Below, one piece after another: positions 51,356 through 64,000 of a stretch of 64,000 nt of DNA. This DNA comes from Oceanobacillus saliphilus (lineage in GTDB: Bacteria > Bacillota > Bacilli > Bacillales > Amphibacillaceae), in NCBI RefSeq assembly GCF_023522835.1, contig NZ_JALCZU010000001.1, positions 327,297 to 391,296 of the forward strand, in the 5' to 3' direction. A program made the translations under genes and the position numbers. The notes under the pieces are model-generated. The model saw nothing but the letters and a program-made list of their open reading frames with translations, did not search any database and had not been told where the DNA came from. Numbering within the stretch: the first letter of the stretch is position 1; each line of letters starts with the position of its first letter.

Positions 51356-51468
51356 GCAGCCCGTACACACGGAGACTCCAACGGGTGGTAAAGCATCGGA
51401 GAGACACTGAAATGCGTTCTTGAAGGGGCTCACCAGCCGCTCGTGAACCGTAAGTGTATACGGGCTGC
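51356..51468. repeat. Foldback repeat element 2, same family, opposite orientation, more decayed
   Basis: 113 bases bounded by GCAGCCCGTA (51356-51365) and TACGGGCTGC (51459-51468). The inside, on the plus strand, has CGGAGACTCCAACGGGTGG, ATCGGAGAGAC and GGCTCACCAGCCGCTCGTG, the same internal plan as element 1, but with different terminal repeats. Confidence 0.7.
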
Positions 51469-51500
51469 GGTTGCCTGGGAAAAATTTAAATCAACAGGTT

Positions 51501-51556
51501 TAAATCTAACATAGATATGAAGTTACGTCGCATTTTATATCTATGTTAGATTTAAT
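51501..51556. repeat. Perfect 19-bp inverted repeat
   Basis: TTAAATCTAACATAGATAT (51501-51519) and its exact complement (51538-51556) around an 18-base loop. There is no T-tract after the stem, and a separate good terminator serves atpC, so its role is unclear. Confidence 0.75.
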
Positions 51557-51654
51557 CAAAAGTCATCTTAAGCAATGTATCTCCAAACCTCCTAATTCCA
51601 AGGCTTATTTGTTAATTCCACAATGCGAAAGTTGAGTAATTGTTGTATAAAATA

Positions 51655-51692
51655 AAAACCTCTTACAACAAAGATGTTATAAGAGGTTTTTC
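51655..51692 (-). terminator. Terminator of the atp operon
   Basis: AAAAACCTCTTA / TAAGAGGTTTTT (51655-51666 / 51681-51692), six bases after the atpC stop codon. Confidence 0.85.
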
Positions 51693-51698
51693 TATCGT

Positions 51699-52139
<441 letters not shown>

Positions 52140-52188
52140 TCAGAGCGTAACAGGGACATGTATCCCTGCTTCTTCTTCCACTTGTCTA

Positions 52189-53604
<1,416 letters not shown>

Positions 53605-53629
53605 CTAACTTTAAAGCATGGTATGTGAG

Positions 53630-54496
<867 letters not shown>

Positions 54497-54527
54497 TCAC
54501 CACACTTTCCTGACAGAGGTTTGGAAC

Positions 54528-54559
54528 AGAGTTAAAAATGAAACGTCATTTTTAACTCT
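54528..54559 (-). promoter_or_regulatory. Intercistronic hairpin between atpA and atpG
   Basis: Perfect 14-base stem AGAGTTAAAAATGA / TCATTTTTAACTCT with a four-base AACG loop, no T-tail. It is probably an mRNA-processing or stability element. Confidence 0.65.
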
Positions 54560-54624
54560 AGACCATCATTCTCTTTTCGAAATCTATTTGGAAAACCAAC
54601 CCTTAACGTATGGTCATCCTTTCA

Positions 54625-56142
<1,518 letters not shown>

Positions 56143-56154
56143 TCACCCCTATCA

Positions 56155-56700
56155 TCATTTATTCGCAGACACAATACGTCTTGAAATTCGATTTAGTTTT
56201 CCGCTTACGGTTCCATCATAGATGGTGTTACCTACACGGATTTTTATCCCGCCGATAATGGAAGGATCGACTATATTTTCGAGATTGATTGCAGCTTTAC
56301 CCATTCGTTTTGCGAAAGTGGTCTGCAACTGCTGTTTTTCAGCAACTGTTAATTCACGAACTGAGTATACGGTTGCATCTGCAATTCCTTTTGCATCATT
56401 CACCTGTTGGATAAAATGTTCGACAATGAATGGAATGGCTGAAGTACGATGTCGCTCAACAAGCAATTTGAGTGTATTCACAACATCTGACTGCGATCCT
56501 TGAAACACTTCTGCAATAAATTGTTTCTTTTTCTCATTATCAACTTTAGGATGCGCGAGGAATGGACTAAGTTCTTTATTGTTTTTAAAAACTTCACGAA
56601 CAACACGGAATTCTCTAGCAAGTTCATCCAGTGTGTTCTTTTCTTTACCTAGTTGGAAAAGAGCGTCTGCGTATCGTTTGGCAACTTTCTGCTCTCTCAT
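56155..56700 (-). CDS. atpH: F1Fo ATP synthase subunit delta
   Basis: A 181-residue peripheral stalk protein linking F1 to subunit b. N-terminal helices begin VAKRYADALFQLGKE; the C-terminal domain has PSIIGGIKIRVGNTIYDGTV. Its start overlaps the atpF stop by four bases (ATGA), indicating translational coupling. Confidence 0.96.
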   Translation of the reverse strand: MREQKVAKRYADALFQLGKEKNTLDELAREFRVVREVFKNNKELSPFLAHPKVDNEKKKQFIAEVFQGSQSDVVNTLKLLVERHRTSAIPFIVEHFIQQVNDAKGIADATVYSVRELTVAEKQQLQTTFAKRMGKAAINLENIVDPSIIGGIKIRVGNTIYDGTVSGKLNRISRRIVSANK

Positions 56701-57224
56701 CGCTCTTCTCCTACCTCTTTGATATAGTCATTGATCAGTTTTTCCTGATCTTGTGCACTGATTTCTTTTTCAATTACTTTACTTGCAATAAGTACAGACA
56801 ATGAAGCTACTTTATCCTGAAGTGCCTGGATTGCTTTTTCTTTTTCGTTTTGGATGTCCGCTTGAGCCGCTTGGATAATCTGATCTGCTTCTTTTCGAGC
56901 TGATTCTACAATATCCTGCTCCTGCTTCATACCTGCAGACTTAGCATCTTCAATCAATTTCTGTGCTTCCAGCTTAACATTATTCAATTGGGCAGCTGCC
57001 TCAATGGATGCTTTCTCTGCTTCCAGACGGCTTTTTTCTGCTGACTCGATTTCTCCAGCCACATATTCCTCACGTTCCTGCATCTTGTTCATGAGGGGAC
57101 CCCAAGCGAATTTCTTTACAAAGTATAGCAGCAATAGGAAGAAAAATAATTGTACGAGCATATCTCCTACTCTTAGTCCACCTACAGTTGCTCCAATTGT
57201 CAAATATCCCAAATATGAATGCAC
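56697..57224 (-). CDS. atpF: F1Fo ATP synthase subunit b
   Basis: A 175-residue peripheral stalk protein with one N-terminal helix (VQLFFFLLLLYFVKKFAWGP) and a long charged coiled coil (EREEYVAGEIESAEKSRLEA onwards). Start is GTG behind AAAGGAG. A 129-base gap with a hairpin separates it from atpE. Confidence 0.96.
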   Translation of the reverse strand: MHSYLGYLTIGATVGGLRVGDMLVQLFFFLLLLYFVKKFAWGPLMNKMQEREEYVAGEIESAEKSRLEAEKASIEAAAQLNNVKLEAQKLIEDAKSAGMKQEQDIVESARKEADQIIQAAQADIQNEKEKAIQALQDKVASLSVLIASKVIEKEISAQDQEKLINDYIKEVGEER

Positions 57225-57294
57225 TGATTTTCACTCCTTTCGCGATAACTACACATCTATGTCGCTTTTAAGCTTTTAAACATAACATAAAGCA

Positions 57295-57328
57295 ATGGCG
57301 AAGATTCTCTAATAATGAATCTCGCCAT
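57295..57328 (-). promoter_or_regulatory. Intercistronic hairpin between atpE and atpF
   Basis: ATGGCG-A-AGATTC / GAATCT-CGCCAT (57295-57307 / 57317-57328), a 12-bp stem with one bulged base and a nine-base loop. It is well placed to protect the atpE message, whose product is needed in about ten copies per enzyme. Confidence 0.55.
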
Positions 57329-57353
57329 CTTCATTTCCTTCATAGAATCGTTA

Positions 57354-57563
<210 letters not shown>

Positions 57564-57609
57564 TTAATATTTCCTCCTCTTATTTAAAAACCTTAAATTT
57601 ATAATTTTA

Positions 57610-58362
<753 letters not shown>

Positions 58363-58397
58363 TTAAGAACCCGATCAGAGCATGCTCAAATGATCGG

Positions 58398-58787
58398 TTA
58401 ATCTCCTTTATATTTCCTTTGTCGAATCATCCGGAATAGAATATCCAGAGCCATTACAAAGTAAGAAGATACAATTCCTATAACCACTGCAATGATATGA
58501 AAATACGCTTCATAACGATGTGCAATTAACACAGCCAATATTGCCGTGGCCATTCTCGTGAAGGTTCCTAAACCTCTACGTTTTTTACCAGATCCTGCAA
58601 ATGAATCTGCCAGAACTTCTGTTTTGTGCTGCAATAACCACAAATTATAGAAACTCACTGAACCACCCAGAATTAAACCAAGGAAAACACGATGATATGG
58701 CAGAAATCCAGCTCCAATTACCATTAGTGCAAGGAAATAAAGCATCCACTTGCGTTGTCGGGTTACCATACTTTCAAATTCATACAT
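58398..58787 (-). CDS. atpI: ATP synthase accessory protein AtpI
   Basis: A 129-residue four-helix protein that in bacilli aids c-ring assembly and Mg2+ uptake. It opens with MYEFESMVTRQRKWMLYFLA; the RQRK motif and later FLGLILGGSVSFYNLWLL match the family. The frame is open 41 codons further upstream, but length and family start favour 58787 (GGAGAG site, somewhat distant). First gene of the atp operon. Confidence 0.9.
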   Translation of the reverse strand: MYEFESMVTRQRKWMLYFLALMVIGAGFLPYHRVFLGLILGGSVSFYNLWLLQHKTEVLADSFAGSGKKRRGLGTFTRMATAILAVLIAHRYEAYFHIIAVVIGIVSSYFVMALDILFRMIRQRKYKGD

Positions 58788-59068
58788 ACTTAACTCTACT
58801 CTCCTAAACCCTTCACTCAGATACATGCCTTCCCGCGCCAAAACCTGTTTGCATCCGTTTTCATGTTCGCTACAATGCAACTGATGCCATGAAAATTGCC
58901 CGGTATTCATTGTAGAAAATTCGTATCAGTCAAGCACCTATGTAACAGAAGTAATTTGAAGTGAGAAATAGTATAAATCTGAAATGCCGAATTATGTAAT
59001 TTTACAGCTCAGCAATTCAACAAAATAACTAAAATAAATACCTATTTCATCTCACCTCACATTAAGCA

Positions 59069-59098
59069 AGTTTACATTAGTGTGACTAGCATTGTCAA
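59069..59098 (-). promoter_or_regulatory. Sigma-A promoter of the atp operon
   Basis: A perfect -35 hexamer TTGACA, 18-base spacer with TG one base before the -10, and TAAACT as -10. Confidence 0.55.
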
Positions 59099-59221
59099 TT
59101 GGTATACGAGATATATTACATAGAATTAAAAATGATAGTGTCCGCTTCTTACAGGAGGTTTCCAGAAAAGTTTATCCACTTTAAGATGGTTATATAAGCA
59201 AGGGGTTTGATAAATAAAAAA

Positions 59222-59258
59222 AAGACCCAAATATTATTATAAATGATATTTGGGTCTT
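59222..59258 (-). terminator. Terminator of the second subtilase gene
   Basis: Perfect 13-base stem AAGACCCAAATAT / ATATTTGGGTCTT with a T-run on the minus strand, about 50 bases after the stop codon. Confidence 0.85.
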
Positions 59259-59310
59259 ATAATGTGACACTTTTGTGAACTGACATTTCCTAGGAGTTTT
59301 CTATCTTCTT

Positions 59311-61491
59311 TTACTCCATATATATCATCGATTGACTGCTCTCATATCTTCCGTCTTCCAGGTACACCGTTACGATTGCCAGATAAAACCCACCCGGTCC
59401 TGCTTCTTTTTTACTGATTTCTTTCTGTAAAAGCCCTTCCTGCAGGTCCTGTACCGCCAGCAGTTTACGATTATGAAAAAGGGTCTCCGGGTTATAAAGG
59501 TCCACCTCCACACGACGGGCAGGTTCCGTCAAATATAGGCGAAATTCATAAGCATCTTCCGAAAAGTTTTTCAATGAAAATTCGAATCCTGCTGTCTTTG
59601 GCTGGTCCGCATTTTTATTTACTACGATATATGGCAGATAATAATCTTCCTCATTCTCTTTTGTCAGTGTCAGCCAGCCTTGATGGACTCCCTCTTCAAG
59701 ACGGGAAGTTGTAACGCTAAGTTCGATGGGAAGCGTCTTTATTTCATTCGGTTCCAGTGTAAATGCGCGCGGGATATTCCAGTACATCCCATTTTTCTTT
59801 TTAGAATATTCAAACGTGTAATGCTGTGGATCCTCAGAAACGTTTTCAACGGTTATTTCCAGACTTAATTCCTCTCTATAGCTGTCAACTTTCCCAAAAT
59901 TTAATTGTGGATCATGAATAATTGTAGTTGTTTCAATCGCTTTATCCGGTCTAATTGCACCCATCCCCTGTATCGTTGGTTCCGAGGTATCTTGCTCTTG
60001 CAGCCGCTCCGCCGTCGTTTTTAACGCTCCGATAATCTGCTCTCTCGTCCAGTCAGGATGGGCTTCTTTTATTAACGCAACTGCTCCTGTAACATGGGGG
60101 GCTGCCATACTCGTTCCATCCATCTGTTCATGCCCACCTGGGACCGTGCTCCAAATTCCCGTACCAGGGGCAAGCACATCTGGTTTAATATTCCAATTCA
60201 TGGTGACAGGCCCTCTTGAACTGAATGTGGCGATCGTAACTTCCTGATTCCAATATGCACTTTCCATATACAGCGATTTTTTTTCGGAATGATTCTTTAG
60301 CCATTTCCCATCTTCCATGCTGATTGATGCTACAGGAATGTTAATTGGATTCTGTTCGTTTTGAAGCGATCCCTGGAAAATTCCTGGCTCATTATTATAG
60401 ATTACGGCAGCGATTGCACCGTTTTTTTCTGCTGATTGAGCCAATTCATAAAAAGGGATTTCTCCACGTTGCAATAGGGCGATTTTACCTTTTACAGATT
60501 GATTTTGCTCACTAACTTCCACTACTTCATTGGATCTTGAAATCTCCCACGAAGGTGATCCATCCATTTCATAAAGCTGGACCACCTTATTTTCAAAGGA
60601 TTCATATAAATAAGGAATTATCCTAGGTGAAGTTGCCGCACCAACGGATAATGCTTTATCAGCTGTTGCAGGCGAGCCGACCGTCCAATCGTCTGGCCCA
60701 CTGTTTCCGTTTGCAATCACAACAGGGATGCCCAATTCAGAAGCACGATTGACCGCCACACTGGTCGGATAATCTGGGATATTTACATTATTCCCTAAAG
60801 AAAGATTGATGACATCCACTTCATCTTCCATCGCCCTTTCCATAGCCGCTAACACTTGGACGGATGTTCCGGCACCACCCGGTCCGAGCGCCCGATATGC
60901 GTAAATCTCCGCATCCGGTGCGACACCTTTTATCTCACCATCCGCCGCAATGATACCTGCAACATGTGTACCGTGAGCTGTGGGGATGCCTTGCTCCGGC
61001 ACCGTTTCCATCGGATCATCATCCAGATCGACGAGGTCAAAACCAGATATATAGTTCAATTTCAAGTCCGGATGGTCATAGTCAATTCCAGTATCAATCA
61101 CACCCACTTTTACCCCTTTGCCGGTATATGCAGTCGTGTTGAGATCGAATGGCTGAATCATTGTTTCTGAGTGATTGGTTGATTTTCGCCATTCAATAGC
61201 CTCATATCGTTGGACGGAATGAATGTTTTTAATGAATTCAAGGGCTTCCATTCGCTGTAAATTTTTGGGGCTGCCCAGCAATGCAAGTCCATTAAATAAT
61301 TTCTCATATACTGCAACTACTTCGATGAATGGGTGATATGTTTCAATATACTCCCTATGCACATTGGGATCGCCTTCTACTTCGATGATGATGGGCTGAA
61401 GTTCTACCTCTGCTAGTGGCATATATGTAGTGGGTAAAATAAAAAAGAGGATAAAGATAATTAGAAATAAAATAGTGCTTTTTTTATACAT
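59311..61491 (-). CDS. Secreted S8 family serine peptidase (Vpr-like subtilase)
   Basis: A 726-residue exported protease: signal segment (residues 5-25), propeptide to about 115, catalytic domain with Asp133 (GVIDTGIDYDHPD), His173 (AHGTHVAGIIAADG), oxyanion Asn in VIANGNSGPDD and Ser461 (DGTSMAAPHVTGA). A protease-associated domain lies between (KGKIALLQRGEIPFY). A C-terminal beta-rich region of ~220 residues follows. It lies between upp and the atp operon, an insertion relative to B. subtilis. Unrelated in detail to the 1038-residue subtilase but of similar plan. Confidence 0.95.
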   Translation of the reverse strand: MYKKSTILFLIIFILFFILPTTYMPLAEVELQPIIIEVEGDPNVHREYIETYHPFIEVVAVYEKLFNGLALLGSPKNLQRMEALEFIKNIHSVQRYEAIEWRKSTNHSETMIQPFDLNTTAYTGKGVKVGVIDTGIDYDHPDLKLNYISGFDLVDLDDDPMETVPEQGIPTAHGTHVAGIIAADGEIKGVAPDAEIYAYRALGPGGAGTSVQVLAAMERAMEDEVDVINLSLGNNVNIPDYPTSVAVNRASELGIPVVIANGNSGPDDWTVGSPATADKALSVGAATSPRIIPYLYESFENKVVQLYEMDGSPSWEISRSNEVVEVSEQNQSVKGKIALLQRGEIPFYELAQSAEKNGAIAAVIYNNEPGIFQGSLQNEQNPINIPVASISMEDGKWLKNHSEKKSLYMESAYWNQEVTIATFSSRGPVTMNWNIKPDVLAPGTGIWSTVPGGHEQMDGTSMAAPHVTGAVALIKEAHPDWTREQIIGALKTTAERLQEQDTSEPTIQGMGAIRPDKAIETTTIIHDPQLNFGKVDSYREELSLEITVENVSEDPQHYTFEYSKKKNGMYWNIPRAFTLEPNEIKTLPIELSVTTSRLEEGVHQGWLTLTKENEEDYYLPYIVVNKNADQPKTAGFEFSLKNFSEDAYEFRLYLTEPARRVEVDLYNPETLFHNRKLLAVQDLQEGLLQKEISKKEAGPGGFYLAIVTVYLEDGRYESSQSMIYME

Positions 61492-61545
61492 GGGTCAAGC
61501 CCTCCTTATTCTAGTATGTTTTGATAAGATGGAGAAATTATGCAT

Positions 61546-61608
61546 GGGAGAGAGCTTGCGCTAAACGGGAGAGAGCTCTCGCTAAACGGGAGAGAGCTCA
61601 CGCTACTC
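61546..61608. repeat. Three copies of the 21-bp repeat, inverted orientation
   Basis: GGGAGAGAGCT begins at 61546, 61567 and 61588, exactly 21 bases apart, with CGCTAAAC between. The complement contains GAGCTCTCTCCCGTTTAGCG, the same core as the 36.6-kb array. They lie just upstream of the subtilase start. Confidence 0.85.
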
Positions 61609-61620
61609 CGAACAGAAAAG

Positions 61621-61658
61621 AAAAAGCCGCTTCCTCCCCTAAAGGAAGGATAACAGCT
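61621..61658 (-). terminator. Imperfect terminator after upp
   Basis: An imperfect stem on the minus strand (AGCTGTTATCCTTCC with GGGAGGAAGCGGCT, with G-T pairs and a bulge) followed by TTTTT, about 67 bases after the upp stop codon. Confidence 0.5.
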
Positions 61659-61725
61659 CTTACACTAATATAATTCGACAAAACTCGGGGAGTGACCACA
61701 GGCACCATCACCGCACCATCACCAC

Positions 61726-62370
<645 letters not shown>

Positions 62371-62451
62371 TCAAATTAGTTATATCCTACAAATTGTACT
62401 GAAAAAAGAGTGAGCTTTCAAGTTTAGGCTGAACTTGTCAGCAAAACGTAA

Positions 62452-62482
62452 TAAGGATGCCCCTATATACGGGGCATCCTTA
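62452..62482 (-). terminator. Terminator after glyA
   Basis: Perfect 12-base stem TAAGGATGCCCC / GGGGCATCCTTA with a seven-base loop, immediately after the glyA stop codon. Confidence 0.85.
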
Positions 62483-62487
62483 GCTAT

Positions 62488-63723
62488 TTATGCATATAAT
62501 GGAAATTTTTCAGTTAAAGCAATAACGCGTTTTGCTGCTTCTTCCAGTTTAGCTTCGTCTTCATGGTTATGAAGTGTAAGGGAAATGATTGCCGCAATTT
62601 CCTTCATTTCTTCTTCACCAAAGCCGCGAGTGGTGACAGCCGCTGTACCGATGCGGATACCACTTGTAACGAATGGGCTTTCTGTATCAAATGGAATGGT
62701 GTTCTTATTCGTTGTAATACCGATATCATCCAACGATTTTTCAGCAACTTTACCAGTAAGGTTCAGTGGTGTTACATCCAATAACAACAAATGATTATCC
62801 GTACCGCCAGAGACGATGCGAATGCCTTCTTCGGTAAGTGCCTCACCAAGAACTTTTGCATTTTGGATAATGTTTTTGGCATAGGATTTGAAATCATCTG
62901 ATAATGCTTCTTTGAAAGAAACTGCTTTAGCCGCAATCACATGCATGAGCGGGCCTCCCTGAATTCCAGGGAATATAGATTTGTCGATTTTTTTCGCGTA
63001 TTCCTCTTTGCAAAGAATCATGCCTCCACGGGGACCACGCAATGTTTTATGTGTTGTCGTCGTAACAAAATCAGCATATGGTACAGGGTTTGGATGATCT
63101 CCGGTAGCAACAAGTCCGGCAATATGTGCCATGTCAACCATCAAATATGCATCGACTGCATCAGCGATATCGCGGAATTTGGCAAAATCGATGGTGCGGG
63201 AATAAGCACTTGCACCTGCAACAATCAGCTTTGGCTTTACTTCTTTTGCTCTCTCGAGTACTACATCATAATCAATCTGTTCTGTTTCCTTATCCACACC
63301 ATAGTCCACAAAGTTATAAAGCTTTCCACTGAAGTTGACTGGGCTGCCATGTGTTAAATGACCACCATGGTTCAAATTCATTCCAAGTACTGTATCTCCT
63401 GGCTCTAGCACGGAGAAATAAACTGCCATATTTGCCTGTGCACCTGAATGCGGCTGGACGTTGACATGCTCTGCACCAAACAGTTCTTTCGCGCGATCAC
63501 GAGCCAGATTTTCCACTACATCGACGTGTTCACAACCGCCATAATATCTTTTCGCAGGATATCCTTCTGCATATTTATTGGTTAAAATGGATCCCATTGC
63601 CTGCATGACTGCTTCAGAAACAAAATTTTCGGATGCAATCAGTTCAATTTTTTCCTGTTGGCGCTTTTTTTCCGCCTGCATTGCTTTGAATACTTCTACA
63701 TCTGCTTGTTGTACATGTTCCAT
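62488..63723 (-). CDS. glyA: Serine hydroxymethyltransferase
   Basis: A 411-residue PLP enzyme interconverting serine and glycine with tetrahydrofolate, the main source of one-carbon units. The PLP Lys is in [18 protein letters not shown]-terminal [20 protein letters not shown] and [20 protein letters not shown] are typical. ATG start. It has its own terminator before upp. Confidence 0.98.
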   Translation of the reverse strand: MEHVQQADVEVFKAMQAEKKRQQEKIELIASENFVSEAVMQAMGSILTNKYAEGYPAKRYYGGCEHVDVVENLARDRAKELFGAEHVNVQPHSGAQANMAVYFSVLEPGDTVLGMNLNHGGHLTHGSPVNFSGKLYNFVDYGVDKETEQIDYDVVLERAKEVKPKLIVAGASAYSRTIDFAKFRDIADAVDAYLMVDMAHIAGLVATGDHPNPVPYADFVTTTTHKTLRGPRGGMILCKEEYAKKIDKSIFPGIQGGPLMHVIAAKAVSFKEALSDDFKSYAKNIIQNAKVLGEALTEEGIRIVSGGTDNHLLLLDVTPLNLTGKVAEKSLDDIGITTNKNTIPFDTESPFVTSGIRIGTAAVTTRGFGEEEMKEIAAIISLTLHNHEDEAKLEEAAKRVIALTEKFPLYA

Positions 63724-63797
63724 TCGTAAATCCCCCTATGTATGAATTGTTTTCATAATATATTTCACGGGACGGGTTGAGTCGCCCCATAATTCAT

Positions 63798-64000
63798 TTA
63801 GTTACATGTATCATTTAACCGCGTATCCTCATAATTTGCGCGACTGCCACCTATCAGTTTCGGACGGGTACGCGCTGCAGCGAGCCTCGCATTCCCAATA
63901 TTCTTTTGCTCAAACCGAAGCGGTACTGCAACATGCTTCAAATGCATGCCAATCATTGTTTCCCCGATATCCATACCAGCGTGTGCGCGGGCTCTAATAT
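63798..64000 (-). CDS. YwlG-like (TIGR01440/UPF0340) family protein, 3' part
   Basis: The last 66 codons of a gene running off the right edge. The product ends [20 protein letters not shown], then [20 protein letters not shown] and [13 protein letters not shown], the conserved C-terminus of the YwlG family. Function unknown. Its place just upstream of glyA matches B. subtilis (ywlG-glyA-upp). Confidence 0.88.
   Translation of the reverse strand, partial: IRARAHAGMDIGETMIGMHLKHVAVPLRFEQKNIGNARLAAARTRPKLIGGSRANYEDTRLNDTCN

Larger units (their letters stand above)
50698..51698. other. ~1-kb non-coding island between ywzB and atpC
   Basis: No supported gene. It contains the ywzB promoter side, two foldback repeat elements (50980-51097 and 51356-51468), a long perfect inverted repeat (51501-51556) and the atp operon terminator (51655-51692). 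Bases 51110-51350 show nothing recognisable. Confidence 0.65.
58788..59310. other. Leader and promoter region of the atp operon
   Basis: About 520 bases. On the minus strand TTGACA (59098-59093) and TAAACT (59074-59069), 18 bases apart, form a good sigma-A promoter and would give a ~270-base untranslated leader. A second possible one (TTACAT-N18-TATACT) lies nearer the gene. The terminator of the upstream subtilase gene is at 59222-59258. No other gene is seen. Confidence 0.5.

Overview
This window is a chromosomal segment from a low-GC, endospore-forming, flagellated Gram-positive bacterium of the family Bacillaceae. The evidence is spoIID, spoIIQ, spoIIID, mbl, the flhO/flhP flagellar genes, a comK homologue, strong AGGAGG ribosome-binding sites with many TTG/GTG starts, and a gene order (ywlG-glyA-upp ... 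atpIBEFHAGDC-ywzB-ywmB-murAA ... spoIID ... spoIIQ ... spoIIID-mbl-flhO-flhP ... fabZ) that matches Bacillus subtilis with insertions. The acidic extracellular proteins suggest an Oceanobacillus/Virgibacillus-like salt-tolerant lineage; that placement is inference. I see no rRNA, tRNA, CRISPR array, prophage or intact insertion sequence.

Region 1 (1-12.5 kb, minus strand) is a catabolic locus. MmgE/PrpD plus a GntR/FCD regulator form one transcription unit. A CitE-like lyase, a class III CoA-transferase, a MaoC hydratase, a two-subunit class I Fe-S fumarase, an acyl-CoA dehydrogenase, a TAXI-TRAP transporter and a DASS anion transporter form the next. Together these fit uptake and CoA-dependent breakdown of a branched C5 dicarboxylate (mesaconate, citramalate, itaconate or methylsuccinate) to acetyl-CoA and pyruvate. 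The two unit starts carry the same operator-like motif, ATTGGATWCAAT, inside or just after plausible sigma-A promoters.

Region 2 (12.6-30 kb) is mixed: a large secreted subtilase, tagO, a four-helix protein built from two ATP-synthase c-subunit-like hairpins, a split ThrE-type exporter, zwf, a 52-bp tandem repeat, a SwrC-like RND pump with its adaptor and TetR regulator, a short ComK homologue and several genes under 65 residues.

Region 3 (29-38 kb) is the morphogenesis, motility and sporulation block: fabZ, an EpuA-type membrane protein, flhP, flhO, mbl, spoIIID, spoIIQ and spoIID. It also carries an AimR-type (arbitrium receptor) helical-repeat protein that lacks the DNA-binding head, and a 14-copy array of a 21-bp repeat.

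Region 4 (38-48 kb) is a complete dppABCDE-ykfABCD-type operon for importing and breaking down murein peptides, inserted between spoIID and murA. Region 5 (48-59 kb) holds murA, ywmB, ywzB, a ~1-kb non-coding island with two foldback repeat elements, and the full F1Fo ATP synthase operon. Region 6 (59-64 kb) holds a second secreted subtilase, upp, glyA and the 3' end of a ywlG-like gene.
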